Shown: piece after piece, positions 27,519 through 37,013 of the stretch | Numbering within the stretch: position 1 is the stretch's first letter | How the letters are laid out: every line of letters starts with the position of its first letter | Assembly: GCF_000332235.1 (NCBI RefSeq) | Contig: NZ_CM001775.1 | Location: 3,312,704-3,376,703, forward strand | DNA length: 64,000 bases | Direction: 5' to 3' | Source of the DNA: Geminocystis herdmanii PCC 6308 | GTDB taxonomy: Bacteria > Cyanobacteriota > Cyanobacteriia > Cyanobacteriales > Cyanobacteriaceae | The notes under the pieces: model-generated | What the model was told of the DNA's origin: nothing | The model's input: only the letters and a program-made list of their open reading frames with translations | The model's database searches: none | Position numbers and translations under genes: made by a program

Positions 27519-28781
27519 ATGACAATAACTCAAGTAAAAACTATTGCTGATGAGGTTAGGGGAGATTTTCCTATCCTTCATCAAAAAATTCACGATAAAC
27601 CCCTGATTTATCTCGATAATGCGGCAACATCCCAAAAACCTAACGCTGTTATCGATGCTTTACGTCATTATTATGAATATGATAACGCTAATGTTCATCG
27701 AGGGGCGCATACTTTAAGCGGACGGGCTACGGATGGTTACGAAGGTGCTAGAGATAAAGTTGCCAAATTCATCAACGCTAGAAGTCGTAACGAAATTGTC
27801 TATGCGAGAAATGCTAGTGAAGCTATTAACATCGTTGCCTATACTTGGGGTTTAAATACGTTAAAAGCAGGAGACGAAATTATTTTAACAGTGATGGAAC
27901 ATCATAGTAATATTGTTCCTTGGCAAATTATCGCCCAAAAAACAGGCGCAATTATCAAGTTTGTGGAGTTAACTCCCACTCAAGAATTTGACTTTAATCA
28001 CTATCAATCTCTCTTATCCGACAAGACAAAATTAGTGTCAGTTGTCCATGTTTCCAACACTTTAGGCTGTATTAATCCCGTTAAAAAAATCATCAATTTA
28101 GCTCATCAATACGGTGCTAAAGTTTTAATTGATGCTTGTCAGAGTTTACCCCATTTGTCGATCGATGTCCAAAGAATGGATTGTGATTGGCTTGTAGGTT
28201 CTGGTCATAAAATGTGTGCAACTACTGGCATCGGCTTCTTATACGGTAAGGAAGAATTATTGAATGCCATGCCTCCTTTTCTTGGTGGTGGCGAAATGAT
28301 TGCAGACGTATATTTAGATCATTTTACCTGCGGTGAATTACCCCATAAGTTTGAAGCGGGTACACCTGCCATCGGAGAAGCCATTGCTTTAGGGGCGGCG
28401 GTGGATTATCTTACTAAAATTGGCATGGAGAATATTCACCATTACGAGGAGGAGTTGACTGCCTATCTTTTTAAACAGTTAAACGAAATACCAGACTTAG
28501 AAATTTATGGTAATCAACCCACCCCAGACGGCAAAGGAAGGGCAAGTTTAGCTTCTTTTAATGTTAAAGGGATTCACTGTAGCGATTTAGCCACACTTTT
28601 AGATCATGAAGGTATTGCAATTCGATCGGGTCATCATTGTACCCAACCCTTACACCGTTATTTAAACATATCGGGAAGTGCTAGAGCAAGTCTTTATTTT
28701 TACAATACTTTTGCGGATATTGATGCTTTTATTGTAGCCCTTAAAGGCTCGATCGACTTCTTCCGCCAAATGGAAGAATAA
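27519..28781 (+). CDS. sufS: Cysteine desulfurase SufS
   Basis: A 420-aa PLP enzyme that removes sulfur from cysteine for Fe-S cluster assembly in the SUF pathway. Type II signatures are [14 protein letters not shown] at the N-terminus, the PLP lysine in [17 protein letters not shown], and the catalytic cysteine in [12 protein letters not shown]. Length matches SufS (about 406-420). In many cyanobacteria it belongs to sufBCDS with SufR; here no other suf gene is in the window, though it is the first gene after ycf39. The ATG at 27519 has a tandem array instead of an obvious Shine-Dalgarno sequence. Confidence 0.96.
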   Translation: MTITQVKTIADEVRGDFPILHQKIHDKPLIYLDNAATSQKPNAVIDALRHYYEYDNANVHRGAHTLSGRATDGYEGARDKVAKFINARSRNEIVYARNASEAINIVAYTWGLNTLKAGDEIILTVMEHHSNIVPWQIIAQKTGAIIKFVELTPTQEFDFNHYQSLLSDKTKLVSVVHVSNTLGCINPVKKIINLAHQYGAKVLIDACQSLPHLSIDVQRMDCDWLVGSGHKMCATTGIGFLYGKEELLNAMPPFLGGGEMIADVYLDHFTCGELPHKFEAGTPAIGEAIALGAAVDYLTKIGMENIHHYEEELTAYLFKQLNEIPDLEIYGNQPTPDGKGRASLASFNVKGIHCSDLATLLDHEGIAIRSGHHCTQPLHRYLNISGSARASLYFYNTFADIDAFIVALKGSIDFFRQMEE

Positions 28782-28823
28782 TTAACAATTAACAATGAAT
28801 AATAATTAACAATGAATAAAAAA

Positions 28824-28872
28824 GTTCAATTTATTGAACGATAATATAATAGCCGTGTAATTTATTACACGG
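28824..28872. promoter_or_regulatory. Two adjacent perfect palindromes downstream of sufS
   Basis: GTTCAAT-TT-ATTGAAC (28824-28839) and CCGTGTAAT-TT-ATTACACGG (28853-28872) are perfect inverted repeats, 13 bp apart, sharing the core AATTTATT. Neither is followed by a T-run, so a classical terminator is not supported. They sit between sufS and the DUF2854 gene. A protein-binding site or a bidirectional structure is possible. Confidence 0.6.
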
Positions 28873-29008
28873 TGAGCTATTGATTAACACCCAAAAATCA
28901 ATCCAATTTTCTGGATTATTAAGCATCTTCATAAATTGATAAAAGAAGGGTTAAAACCCTTACTACGAACAATTAAAATTAATAACACCTTTTAAACTAT
29001 AAAAAATT

Positions 29009-29551
29009 ATGTTGCGTAAAATTCCTTTAGCATTAGTTGGTTTAATCGTAGGCTCAATATTAACAGTAACGGGTTTTTATGCCTATGCCGTGGGTAACTC
29101 TACCCTCAATTTAGCAGGTTTTTTCTACGGTATTCCATTGTTATTAGGAGGGTTGGCTTTAAAAGCCGCCGAGTTGAAACCCATACCCTTTGCTGAAGTT
29201 ACCCCTCCTGATGTTATCGCTTTGAGAAATGAAAAGGCGACTGACACTCAAAATCAATTAATTAAAGATGTCACACGTTATCGTTATGGGCAGGAGGCTC
29301 ATTTAGATGAAGCATTACAGCGTATTGGTTTAAGTCCTACGGATGATGAACGACCAATTTTAACTAAAATAAAAGAAGCTAATATTAATGATAATTATGC
29401 CCTAATTTTAATCTTTGATTCTCCTTTGATAACCCTTGAACAATGGCAAGAAAAACAGGAAAAAATTACTAAATTTTTTGGTCCAAATATTAGTGTTGAC
29501 ATCGCAAAAAAAGATGATAATTTTATTGAATTAGCTTTAATTTCTGCTTAG
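29009..29551 (+). CDS. DUF2854 membrane protein
   Basis: A 180-aa protein of the DUF2854 family, known from cyanobacteria and plant plastids and without established function. Two hydrophobic segments lie near the N-terminus: ALVGLIVGSILTVTGFYAYA (about 8-27) and LNLAGFFYGIPLLLGGLALKAA (about 33-54). They are followed by a soluble domain with KDVTRYRYGQEAHLDEALQ and a C-terminal alpha/beta region. Length is typical. It is likely a thylakoid or plasma-membrane protein. The start ATG at 29009 is supported by the family N-terminus MLRKIPLALVG. Confidence 0.85.
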   Translation: MLRKIPLALVGLIVGSILTVTGFYAYAVGNSTLNLAGFFYGIPLLLGGLALKAAELKPIPFAEVTPPDVIALRNEKATDTQNQLIKDVTRYRYGQEAHLDEALQRIGLSPTDDERPILTKIKEANINDNYALILIFDSPLITLEQWQEKQEKITKFFGPNISVDIAKKDDNFIELALISA

Positions 29552-29627
29552 TTTTACTAATATTAATTAAGGTATTAATAATTTATAAAAAAGTTTGTAG
29601 TGATGGCTTTAGCCATTCATTCATCAT

Positions 29628-29652
29628 GTTGGGTTTCATTCTTCAACCCAAC
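29628..29652. repeat. GTTGGGTT...AACCCAAC dispersed palindrome
   Basis: GTTGGGTT and AACCCAAC flank a 9-base loop, followed by CTAC. Further copies are at 51710-51738 and, shorter, 57373-57398, in each case just after a gene end. This is a common dispersed structure in cyanobacterial intergenic DNA; a terminator or RNA-stability role is possible. Confidence 0.7.
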
Positions 29653-29681
29653 CTACATAATATAGTATTTATTTAAAAAAA

Positions 29682-31004
29682 ATGAGCTTTTTATCTCTCT
29701 CTAAACACCGTAAAAATCCTGTTAATTATGTTGTTTGGTTTCTCTCTGGTTTATTGTTAACTATCTTGGTTAGTTGTGCCTCCCCTCAAGCTAATGCTGA
29801 TGGCTCGATCGAATTTTGGACAATGCAATTACAGCCACAATTTACCCCTTATTTTAACGACTTAAATCAACGCTTTGAAAGCGAAAATCCCGATAATAAA
29901 ATACAATGGGTGGATGTGCCTTGGAATGCCATGGAAAGCAAAATTTTAACGGCAGTTTCTGCCCAAAATGCGCCCGATGTAGTGAATCTTAACCCTGATT
30001 TTGCCTCACAATTAGCCAGTCGTAACGCATGGTTAAATCTTGATGAGAAAATCTCCCCTGAAGTCAAAAGCGAATATTTGTCTAAAATCTGGGATGCGAA
30101 TAAAATTGAAATCTGTCAAGCTGAAAATCAATGCGAAACCACAACTTTTGGTATCCCTTGGTATCTGACAACAACTATCACTGTTTATAATAAAGACTTG
30201 TTTGAAAAAGCAGGAATTACTAACCCCCCTCAAACCTATGAGGATTTAGCCATCGCCGCTGAAAAAATTAAAAATACCACTGGAAAATATGCCTTTTTCA
30301 TTCCTTTGGTGACGACTGATTCTAACGAAATATTACAATCCCTTGTCAAAATGGGGGTAACTCTGCTGGATGATCAAGGTAAAGCTGGATTTAACACTCC
30401 CGAAGGTATCAAAGCCTTTACCTATTGGGCGGATTTATACCAAAAAGGTTTATTACCTCCTGAAGTGATGACTCAAGGGCATCGTCACGCCATAGAATTA
30501 TATCAAGCAGGAGAATTGGGTTTAGTTGGCACAGGGGCAGAATTTTTGAAAACCATCGCTAATAATGCGCCTACAGTTTACGAGGTGTCGGGAGTCGCCC
30601 CTCAAGTTACGGGGAGTACTAAGAAGAAAAATGTTTCGGTGATGAATTTAGTTATCCCGAAAGATAGCAAAAATATTGATGGTGCTGTTAATTATGCCCT
30701 CTTTGTTACTAACGGAGAAAATCAACTCAAATTCACTCAAGAAGCTAACGTCTTACCTTCTCATAATAGTTCGATCGAGCAGTACATTCGTAACTTAGAA
30801 AATGATCCCAATAAAGATATTCTCACGGAAGCGCGAAGAATTAGTGCAGTACAGTTAGAAGATGCAGAAGTACTAATTCCCCCTGTGAAAAATATTAATG
30901 AGTTGAAGAAAATTATCCATGAAAATCTCCAAAGTGCTATGCTAAAAGAGAAAACTGTTGAACAAGCCGTCACTGATGCAGAAAATCAATGGAATAATCT
31001 TTAA
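29682..31004 (+). CDS. ABC transporter substrate-binding lipoprotein, family 1 (sugar type)
   Basis: A 440-aa secreted lipoprotein of the SBP_bac_1 (MalE/UgpB-like) family. The hydrophobic N-terminus ends in a lipobox with Cys32 (TILVSC). Signatures include IEFWTMQLQPQF, the strand-turn WVDVPWNAMESKILTAVSAQNAPDVVNL, and IPWYLTTTITVYNKDLFEKAGI, typical of sugar binders. Two cysteines in EICQAENQCETT could form a disulfide. No permease or ATPase genes flank it. The ligand could be a di- or oligosaccharide or glycerol-phosphate; sequence alone does not decide. Confidence 0.9.
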   Translation: MSFLSLSKHRKNPVNYVVWFLSGLLLTILVSCASPQANADGSIEFWTMQLQPQFTPYFNDLNQRFESENPDNKIQWVDVPWNAMESKILTAVSAQNAPDVVNLNPDFASQLASRNAWLNLDEKISPEVKSEYLSKIWDANKIEICQAENQCETTTFGIPWYLTTTITVYNKDLFEKAGITNPPQTYEDLAIAAEKIKNTTGKYAFFIPLVTTDSNEILQSLVKMGVTLLDDQGKAGFNTPEGIKAFTYWADLYQKGLLPPEVMTQGHRHAIELYQAGELGLVGTGAEFLKTIANNAPTVYEVSGVAPQVTGSTKKKNVSVMNLVIPKDSKNIDGAVNYALFVTNGENQLKFTQEANVLPSHNSSIEQYIRNLENDPNKDILTEARRISAVQLEDAEVLIPPVKNINELKKIIHENLQSAMLKEKTVEQAVTDAENQWNNL

Positions 31005-31127
31005 TATGTTTTTCTTCTGAAACTCAAAATTGTGATAATTTTTATTAATTCCTAATTTTTGATAGCTAATTCCTCATTATTAACGGTTATATTGAAAATA
31101 ACTTGTTAGATTGCGGAGAATGAAATC

Positions 31128-32240
31128 ATGGAATTAATGATCGAAGATTTAATGGAGCAGTTAGTAGAATTGGGTGGCTCGGATATGCACATTCAAGCTG
31201 GAGCACCTATCTACTTTCGTATCAGTGGTAAACTTACCCCTATTGGGGATGATCCGTTGAATCCTCAAGAGTGTCAAAAACTCATCTTCAGTATGTTGAA
31301 TAACACTCAACGAAAAACCCTTGAACAAGAATGGGAGTTAGATTGCTCCTATGGTGTTAAAGGTTTAGCTCGATTTCGGGTAAATGTTTATAAGGAAAGA
31401 GGCTGTTATGCGGCTTGTTTACGGGCATTATCTTCTAAAATTCCTAATTTTGATCAACTCGGTTTACCTGATATTGTCAAAGAAATGACCGATCGACCTA
31501 GAGGACTTATACTTGTAACAGGTCAAACAGGGTCAGGAAAAACTACCACCCTAGCGGCAATGTTGGACTTAATTAACCGTACCCGTGCTGAACACATTTT
31601 AACGGTGGAAGACCCCATCGAGTATGTATTTCCAAATATTAATAGTTTATTTCACCAACGACAAAAAGGAGAAGATACTAAAAGTTTTGGTAACGCCTTA
31701 AAAGCAGCCCTACGGGAAGATCCAGATATTATTCTGGTAGGTGAGATGCGAGACTTAGAAACCATCTCTCTGGCGATTAGTGCGGCGGAAACAGGACACC
31801 TCGTTTTCGGTACTTTACACACTAGCTCGGCTGCTGGTACGATCGATCGGATTATTGATGTATTCCCTGCCGCCGAACAAGCTCAAATTCGGGCAATGTT
31901 ATCTAACTCTTTGTTAGCAGTATTTGCCCAAACCTTAGCCAAGAAGAAAAACCCGAAACCGGGAGAGTTTGGACGGGCTATGGCACAAGAAATTATGATT
32001 ATTACCCCGGCGATCGCCAACTTAATCCGAGAAGCAAAAGCACCACAAATTTACTCCGCTATTCAAACAGGAGGTAAATTAGGAATGCAGACTATGGAAC
32101 AAGCCTTAGCAGGGTATGTTAAAACAGGAACAATTAGTATGGAAGAAGGTTTAGCAAAAAGCAGTAAACCAGACGAATTGAAACGCTTAGTCGCAGGTAG
32201 TGGCATGGATACACCAGTAACCACAACAAAAAGAAGGTAG
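31128..32240 (+). CDS. pilT: Type IV pilus retraction ATPase PilT
   Basis: A 370-aa hexameric ATPase that powers pilus retraction, twitching motility and DNA uptake. Walker A is LVTGQTGSGKTTTLA, the Asp box and Walker B lie in ILTVEDPIEYVF and ILVGEMRDLETI, and the His box is GTLHTSSAAGTIDRIIDVF. The C-terminal GRAMAQEIMIITPAI with the AIRNLIRE-like segment is characteristic of PilT rather than PilB. A good ribosome binding site, GGAG, lies 11 bp before the ATG. It is followed at 66 bp by pilC, so the two are probably co-transcribed; pilB is not in the window. Confidence 0.97.
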   Translation: MELMIEDLMEQLVELGGSDMHIQAGAPIYFRISGKLTPIGDDPLNPQECQKLIFSMLNNTQRKTLEQEWELDCSYGVKGLARFRVNVYKERGCYAACLRALSSKIPNFDQLGLPDIVKEMTDRPRGLILVTGQTGSGKTTTLAAMLDLINRTRAEHILTVEDPIEYVFPNINSLFHQRQKGEDTKSFGNALKAALREDPDIILVGEMRDLETISLAISAAETGHLVFGTLHTSSAAGTIDRIIDVFPAAEQAQIRAMLSNSLLAVFAQTLAKKKNPKPGEFGRAMAQEIMIITPAIANLIREAKAPQIYSAIQTGGKLGMQTMEQALAGYVKTGTISMEEGLAKSSKPDELKRLVAGSGMDTPVTTTKRR

Positions 32241-32306
32241 TAAGAAGTAGGAAGTAAGAAGTAAGAAAGAATTTAATTCTCAACTCTCAATTATTGATTA
32301 AAAACT

Positions 32307-33521
32307 ATGGCTACTTTTATTGTTCAAGTTAAAGATAAAGCAGGTAACATCCTCAATGAAAGAGTAGTTGCCGATTCTCAAGACGAAGCCAGAAGAATCC
32401 TGAAAAAAAGATTTGCCGCCATCGGTAAAATCAAAAAAGCAGGTATGGAATTTGATGTGGCGAGTATTGAAGCCGCCATGAGTAAAGTGACGGTGAAAGA
32501 TAAAGCTATTTTTTCCCGTCAATTTGCTGTATTAGTTAACGCTGGGGTTGCCATTATCCGAACCTTAACAGTATTAGCGGAACAATCAAGCAACCCGAAA
32601 TTTAAAAAAGCCTTACAAACTATTAGTAGTGATGTACAACAGGGTACAAACCTTTCCGAAGCGATGGCGAAACATCCCGATTGTTTTGATCAACTTTACG
32701 TTTCTATGGTGGAAGCAGGAGAAACTGGGGGGGTTTTAGATGAAGTAATGAACCGTCTTGCCAAACTTTTGGAAGATGTGGCTCGATTACAAAACCAAGT
32801 TAAATCCGCTATGGCTTATCCTGTGACAGTAGGCATTTTTGCGATATTAGCTTTTTTAGGGATGACTATTTTCCTGATTCCTGTCTTTGGAGGTATTTTT
32901 GAAGGTTTAGGGGCGGAATTACCTGCATTAACTCAATTTATGGTTGACTTGAGCGGATTTTTAAGAAGTCCTAAAGCTGTGATTCCTGTTATAGTGATTT
33001 GGGGTGCTTTTTTTGCGTTTCAACAATATTATAAAACTCCCGTAGGAAGAATACAGATTGATACCTTAGCTTTAAAAGTTCCTATTTTTGGAGATTTGAA
33101 CGAAAAAAGTGCCGTTGCCCGTTTTTGTCGTGTATTTGGTACTTTAACTCGATCGGGTGTACCCATTCTTCAATGTTTAGATATTGTTCAAGAAACCATC
33201 TCTAATAAAGTTATTGCTAACGCCGTAGGTGCGGCGAAGGATGCCATTTTAGAAGGGGGAATGCTTAGTGTTGCCATCGCAGAGAAAAAAGTTTTTCCGT
33301 CTATGGCAATTCAAATGATGATGATTGGCGAAGAAACAGGGGAATTAGACTCTATGATGATGAAGGTTGCAGATTTTTATGAAGATGAAGTAGAACAAGC
33401 AGTAAAAGCCTTAACTAGCGTTATTGAGCCTCTGATGATGGTGGGTATTGCAGGGATGGTAGGGACAATTCTACTTTCTATGTATTTACCTATGTTCTCT
33501 ATTTTCGATCAACTTGGCTAG
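32307..33521 (+). CDS. pilC: Type IV pilus inner-membrane platform protein PilC
   Basis: A 404-aa polytopic membrane protein of the GspF/PilC family that links the pilus motor ATPases to the pilin pool. Two T2SSF repeats are visible: FSRQFAVLVNAGVAIIRTL...VSMVEAGETGGVLDEVM and FCRVFGTLTRSGVPILQCL...MMMIGEETGELDSMM. Three strong transmembrane segments occur, VGIFAILAFLGMTIFLIPVFG among them, with the last at the C-terminus. Length is normal. It sits 66 bp after pilT. A short cytosolic protein gene follows at 52 bp and may belong to the same transcript. Confidence 0.96.
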   Translation: MATFIVQVKDKAGNILNERVVADSQDEARRILKKRFAAIGKIKKAGMEFDVASIEAAMSKVTVKDKAIFSRQFAVLVNAGVAIIRTLTVLAEQSSNPKFKKALQTISSDVQQGTNLSEAMAKHPDCFDQLYVSMVEAGETGGVLDEVMNRLAKLLEDVARLQNQVKSAMAYPVTVGIFAILAFLGMTIFLIPVFGGIFEGLGAELPALTQFMVDLSGFLRSPKAVIPVIVIWGAFFAFQQYYKTPVGRIQIDTLALKVPIFGDLNEKSAVARFCRVFGTLTRSGVPILQCLDIVQETISNKVIANAVGAAKDAILEGGMLSVAIAEKKVFPSMAIQMMMIGEETGELDSMMMKVADFYEDEVEQAVKALTSVIEPLMMVGIAGMVGTILLSMYLPMFSIFDQLG

Positions 33522-33572
33522 TGAATAATGAATAATGAATAGTGGTTTGTTAATTGTTAATTGTTAATTGTT

Positions 33573-34145
33573 ATGAGTATTAAACAATCAGATTATGAAA
33601 CGGTGTTAGCGGATTATAGCGATCGATCGCGCATTGTTTCTTTATTAGGTCAACATCGTCAATATTTAGAGATGATTCCAAGTATGAGACGACCGACAGA
33701 TAGTGTTATTTCTATCCCCTTACCTTTAGCGAAGGTGCGTAATTTGCGTACGGTTTCGGGGGATAATTTGAGTCAAGTGTGTTTAGATGAAATTACCCCC
33801 ATTCCCTGCGATTTTGCTATTTTAATGTGCGATCCTGAATGGAAGATTAAAATGGGAGTAGAGATATTGGTGTTTATTCATCGCCCCGATGAAGACTTTT
33901 CCGATTTACTTAGACGTTGGCGACAATCACAAATTTATCTGAATAAAGATTATGAATGGGTGATGCCTACCACAGAAGAACATATGTTCAGTGATATAGC
34001 TGAAGAAATTCGTCCGTTGTTTATCATTTTTCCTCAAACCCTAGACAGAATTAAAAAAGGTTTATCGGGTGCTTCTTTACCGTATATTGAATATACTTTT
34101 GACACCATGATTAATGATAATTTACCCTCCCTTGTTAGCAATTAG
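33573..34145 (+). CDS. Hypothetical protein downstream of pilC
   Basis: About 190 aa with no recognised family. The open frame extends to a TTG at 33561 inside a heptamer repeat, but ATG at 33573 (MSIKQSDYETVLADYSDR) is the likelier start. The protein is soluble, with YLEMIPSMRRPTDSVISIPLPLAK near the N-terminus and CDFAILMCDPEWKIKMGVEILVFI in the middle, suggesting mixed alpha/beta structure. No membrane segment is visible. Its place right behind pilT-pilC on plus might link it to pili, but this is only positional. Confidence 0.6.
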   Translation: MSIKQSDYETVLADYSDRSRIVSLLGQHRQYLEMIPSMRRPTDSVISIPLPLAKVRNLRTVSGDNLSQVCLDEITPIPCDFAILMCDPEWKIKMGVEILVFIHRPDEDFSDLLRRWRQSQIYLNKDYEWVMPTTEEHMFSDIAEEIRPLFIIFPQTLDRIKKGLSGASLPYIEYTFDTMINDNLPSLVSN

Positions 34146-34218
34146 CAATGAACAATTAACAATTAATAACGCCCCAACTCCCTGTCTTCGGAGTCCACCT
34201 GTCTCCCTAACTCCCTAA

Positions 34219-35955
34219 TTAAGCAGGATAGATACGCAAACGACGATTAGGCTCATCACCAAAACTGTCCGATCGAAGTCTATAATGTTCAATGAGTTCA
34301 TGTTGCATTTTTCGGACTTTCGGATTTCGTGGCAATAACTCCACAGGTTGCCCTTGGGGTATGACAATTTGTTCTACAGCTAACCGTGCTTCTTCTAAGG
34401 CTTCGATTTCGTCATCATTTCCCGCTTTGGTAAATAGCCTTAAATCCTCCGTTTCATTGTCAGGGTTGTCCATATTGATTAACTGTCGTAAAGTACGGGT
34501 AATCTGAGGAATGCTGTTCGATTTAATGCTGTGAATGGGTACTTGTCGATCTTTTGCTAATTGCATTAACTTAGAATGGTGTTTGACTTGCGATCGAAGT
34601 GCTAACACAGCATCAGCGTCATCTAAATCCTTCGTTAAGACAATGGGCATTTTTAACACGCCAATGACTTGTTCTAACTGCGATCGACCGATACCATAAG
34701 GATAAACGTAAATGGGAAAATCCTCTCCATTTGGTCCTGGAATGCGGACTTTTTCCGTTACCATATCCCCTTGATACCAAGACTTATCCAACATTTCCTC
34801 AAATTCTAAATTAGGTTGTTGATGAGGTAAGGAAATCGGGAGCATCTTACCACTTGCTCTTAAACCGCTAGGTTTAGAAGGAATTTCTACTAAACTTTGT
34901 ACCGTAGTTAATTCTGTTTGTGGTGCGATCGAAGGGTCTCTCGTAATGGAAACCTCCCCAGCATCATTAACTTGACGTAACTGAGGAATGGGCTGTCTTC
35001 CCCGTAAAAGATGATCAACGGTTTGGGCAACTTCTTCATGGACTACCCATTTTTGACGCTCCCACATTTCCACCGCAATCTGAAAAGTAGGAGGAGCTTT
35101 TCGTTCTAAAACCGTCTTTTGAGAGCCACGACGACGGGCTTCCTCATCCCCTAGGGTGACGGATTGAATCCCACCGATTAAGTCAGATAAAGTTGGGTTT
35201 TTGATCAAGTTTTCTAAATAGTTACCGTGAGCAGTACCCACTAACTGCACACCCCTTTCGGCGATGGTACGAGCGGCTTGAGCCTCTAATTCTGTGCCAA
35301 TTTCATCAATGATAATCACCTCTGGCATATGATTTTCCACCGCCTCAATCATCACTTGATGTTGTAATTCAGGATGTGCAACCTGCATCCTTCTAGCTCT
35401 ACCGATGGCAGGATGAGGCACATCTCCATCCCCTGCAATTTCGTTAGAAGTATCAATAATGACAACTCTTTTCTCTAACTCGTCCGCCAAAACCCTAGCA
35501 ATTTCTCGTAAAGCGGTAGTTTTGCCCACTCCGGGGCGACCTAATAGTAAAATAGATTGACCACTTTCCACTAATTCTCGAATCATCAAAATAGTGCCAA
35601 AAACCGCTCTACCAATACGACAAGTCAAACCAATAATATGACCTTGACGGTTACGAATGGCACTGATACGGTGTAAAGTACACTCAATTCCGGCTCGATT
35701 ATCGGCGCTAAAATGACCAACTCTAGCCACACAATGTTCTAAATCTTCTCGACTGACTAAATTTTCGCTTAAATAAGAACTATGCCCAGAAAATCTCGCT
35801 TCGGGCTTTCTCCCCAAGTCTAAAACTATCTCAATTAAAGAACTTTTCTGAGGATGTTGTTCTACAGATTGACGAATTGTCAGAGGCAAAATTTGTAATA
35901 ATTTATCCAAATCGTCCGTAATCTGCATTCGGTGTTGGGGGAGTTTTTCTTCCAT
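34219..35955 (-). CDS. ycf45: Ycf45-like AAA ATPase with C-terminal R3H domain
   Basis: A 578-aa protein related to plastid Ycf45 and to the sporulation ATPase SpoIIIAA. The ATPase core has Walker A LLGRPGVGKTTALREIARVL, Walker B VIIIDEIGTELEAQ, a TAHGNYLENLIKNPT segment and GGIQSVTLGDEEARRRGSQKTV. The C-terminus (about 510-578) carries an R3H-type nucleic-acid-binding end, EHYRLRSDSFGDEPNRRLRI. A middle region with KMPIVLTKDLDDADAVLALRSQ is also typical of the cyanobacterial family. Its function is unknown; a role with single-stranded nucleic acids is often suggested. ATG start at 35955. Confidence 0.85.
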   Translation of the reverse strand: MEEKLPQHRMQITDDLDKLLQILPLTIRQSVEQHPQKSSLIEIVLDLGRKPEARFSGHSSYLSENLVSREDLEHCVARVGHFSADNRAGIECTLHRISAIRNRQGHIIGLTCRIGRAVFGTILMIRELVESGQSILLLGRPGVGKTTALREIARVLADELEKRVVIIDTSNEIAGDGDVPHPAIGRARRMQVAHPELQHQVMIEAVENHMPEVIIIDEIGTELEAQAARTIAERGVQLVGTAHGNYLENLIKNPTLSDLIGGIQSVTLGDEEARRRGSQKTVLERKAPPTFQIAVEMWERQKWVVHEEVAQTVDHLLRGRQPIPQLRQVNDAGEVSITRDPSIAPQTELTTVQSLVEIPSKPSGLRASGKMLPISLPHQQPNLEFEEMLDKSWYQGDMVTEKVRIPGPNGEDFPIYVYPYGIGRSQLEQVIGVLKMPIVLTKDLDDADAVLALRSQVKHHSKLMQLAKDRQVPIHSIKSNSIPQITRTLRQLINMDNPDNETEDLRLFTKAGNDDEIEALEEARLAVEQIVIPQGQPVELLPRNPKVRKMQHELIEHYRLRSDSFGDEPNRRLRIYPA

Positions 35956-36411
35956 TCCGTGATTTTCTAATTTGCTTACCTAGTCAATTATAGATTATCA
36001 TTACTGATTAACTGCCATGACGAATTTCTATTCGATCGAATCTCCGTGTTAAAAAGTCTCACCATATTCTTCTAAAATAGCGATGATATTAATTAATTCT
36101 TGTCGTTGGATTTCGTTGGGTTCGAGTTGATAGCGGAGTCTTCCCCCCCTCCTCCCCCTCCTCCCCCTCTTATCTTCATCATTTTATTATTCACTCAGGT
36201 GTTTGTAGGGGTTGAATATTATTCAACTCAGAATTTTTTCCCAGATGTCTAATCAACAACTTTATCCCTAATGTCTGTGTCTATCTTCATTTCAAGACTT
36301 TTTCAACAAACCCTAGTTAAAATTGATTCTCAATTAGAGCCTAATAGTTGCAAATAGGGTAATAAGAAAAGTATGATAGAGACAAAATCATTGTTTCTTC
36401 CCCTAGTGCTT
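35956..36411. other. Intergenic region with gene and IS remnants
   Basis: On minus, 36134 to 36050 encodes RYQLEPNEIQRQELINIIAI and ends LEEYGETF-stop, a probable tail of a decayed gene. A C-rich CTCCCC repeat follows at about 36140-36170. At 36205-36228 the GGTTGAATATTATTCAAC palindrome recurs from the 59.0-kb region. At 36294-36315 (minus) an IS-type end, TAGGGTTTGTTGAAAAAG, resembles copies D1 and D2. The last 60 bp probably hold the fur promoter. Confidence 0.4.
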
Positions 36412-36924
36412 ATGTCTTTAGATACTACTGCATCCATTAAAAAAAAGCTCAATTCCAGAGGTTGGCGAATGACACCCCAACGGGAAAAAATCCTTGAAGT
36501 ATTCAATACCTTACCTCAAGGAAATCACCTCAGCGCAGAAGAATTGTATAAATTATTGGAAGAAGAAGGAGAAAACATTAGTTTATCTACTATTTATCGT
36601 AGTGTTAAATTAATGACTAAAATGCGTGTGTTGCGAGAGTTAGAATTAGCGGAAGGGCATAAACATTATGAGTTAAATCACCCTTATCCTCATCATCATC
36701 ATCATATTGTTTGTGTTCAGTGTAATAAGACGATCGAGTTTCAAGATGATTCTATTCTTAAACATAGCCTCAAGCAATGCCAGAAAGAGGAATTTCAATT
36801 AATTGATTGCCAGTTAACGGTAACGACAATTTGTCAGGAAGCCATTGAAATGGGATGGCCTTCCACACTACCTTCTGATTGGTGTTGTAGTCGTGCGATC
36901 GCTGATGGACAACATAAACGGTAA
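36412..36924 (+). CDS. Fur family transcriptional regulator (Fur/PerR type)
   Basis: A metal-dependent repressor of about 170 aa. The winged-helix DNA-binding domain has RGWRMTPQREKILEVF and LSTIYRSVKLM; the dimerisation/metal domain has the five-histidine motif PHHHHHIVCVQCNKT and a second set near WCCSRA. I place the start at ATG 36412 (MSLDTTASIKKKL); the in-frame ATG at 36373 adds 13 hydrophobic residues not seen in the family. Synechocystis has Fur, Zur and PerR paralogues; the HHHHH motif and the ending fit Fur or PerR, but I cannot separate them. Regulates either iron uptake or peroxide response. Confidence 0.88.
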   Translation: MSLDTTASIKKKLNSRGWRMTPQREKILEVFNTLPQGNHLSAEELYKLLEEEGENISLSTIYRSVKLMTKMRVLRELELAEGHKHYELNHPYPHHHHHIVCVQCNKTIEFQDDSILKHSLKQCQKEEFQLIDCQLTVTTICQEAIEMGWPSTLPSDWCCSRAIADGQHKR

Positions 36925-37013
36925 AAAGTTTTAGAGTTTTAAAGGATTAGGGGATTCGGGTGTTAGGGTATTAGGGGATTAATCATTCATTCGATCTTAT
37001 TTTTGTCAATATT

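Noticed and set aside
36373..36411. Longer Fur-family start at ATG 36373
   Set aside because: Adds a hydrophobic stretch not typical of the family; ATG 36412 fits better.
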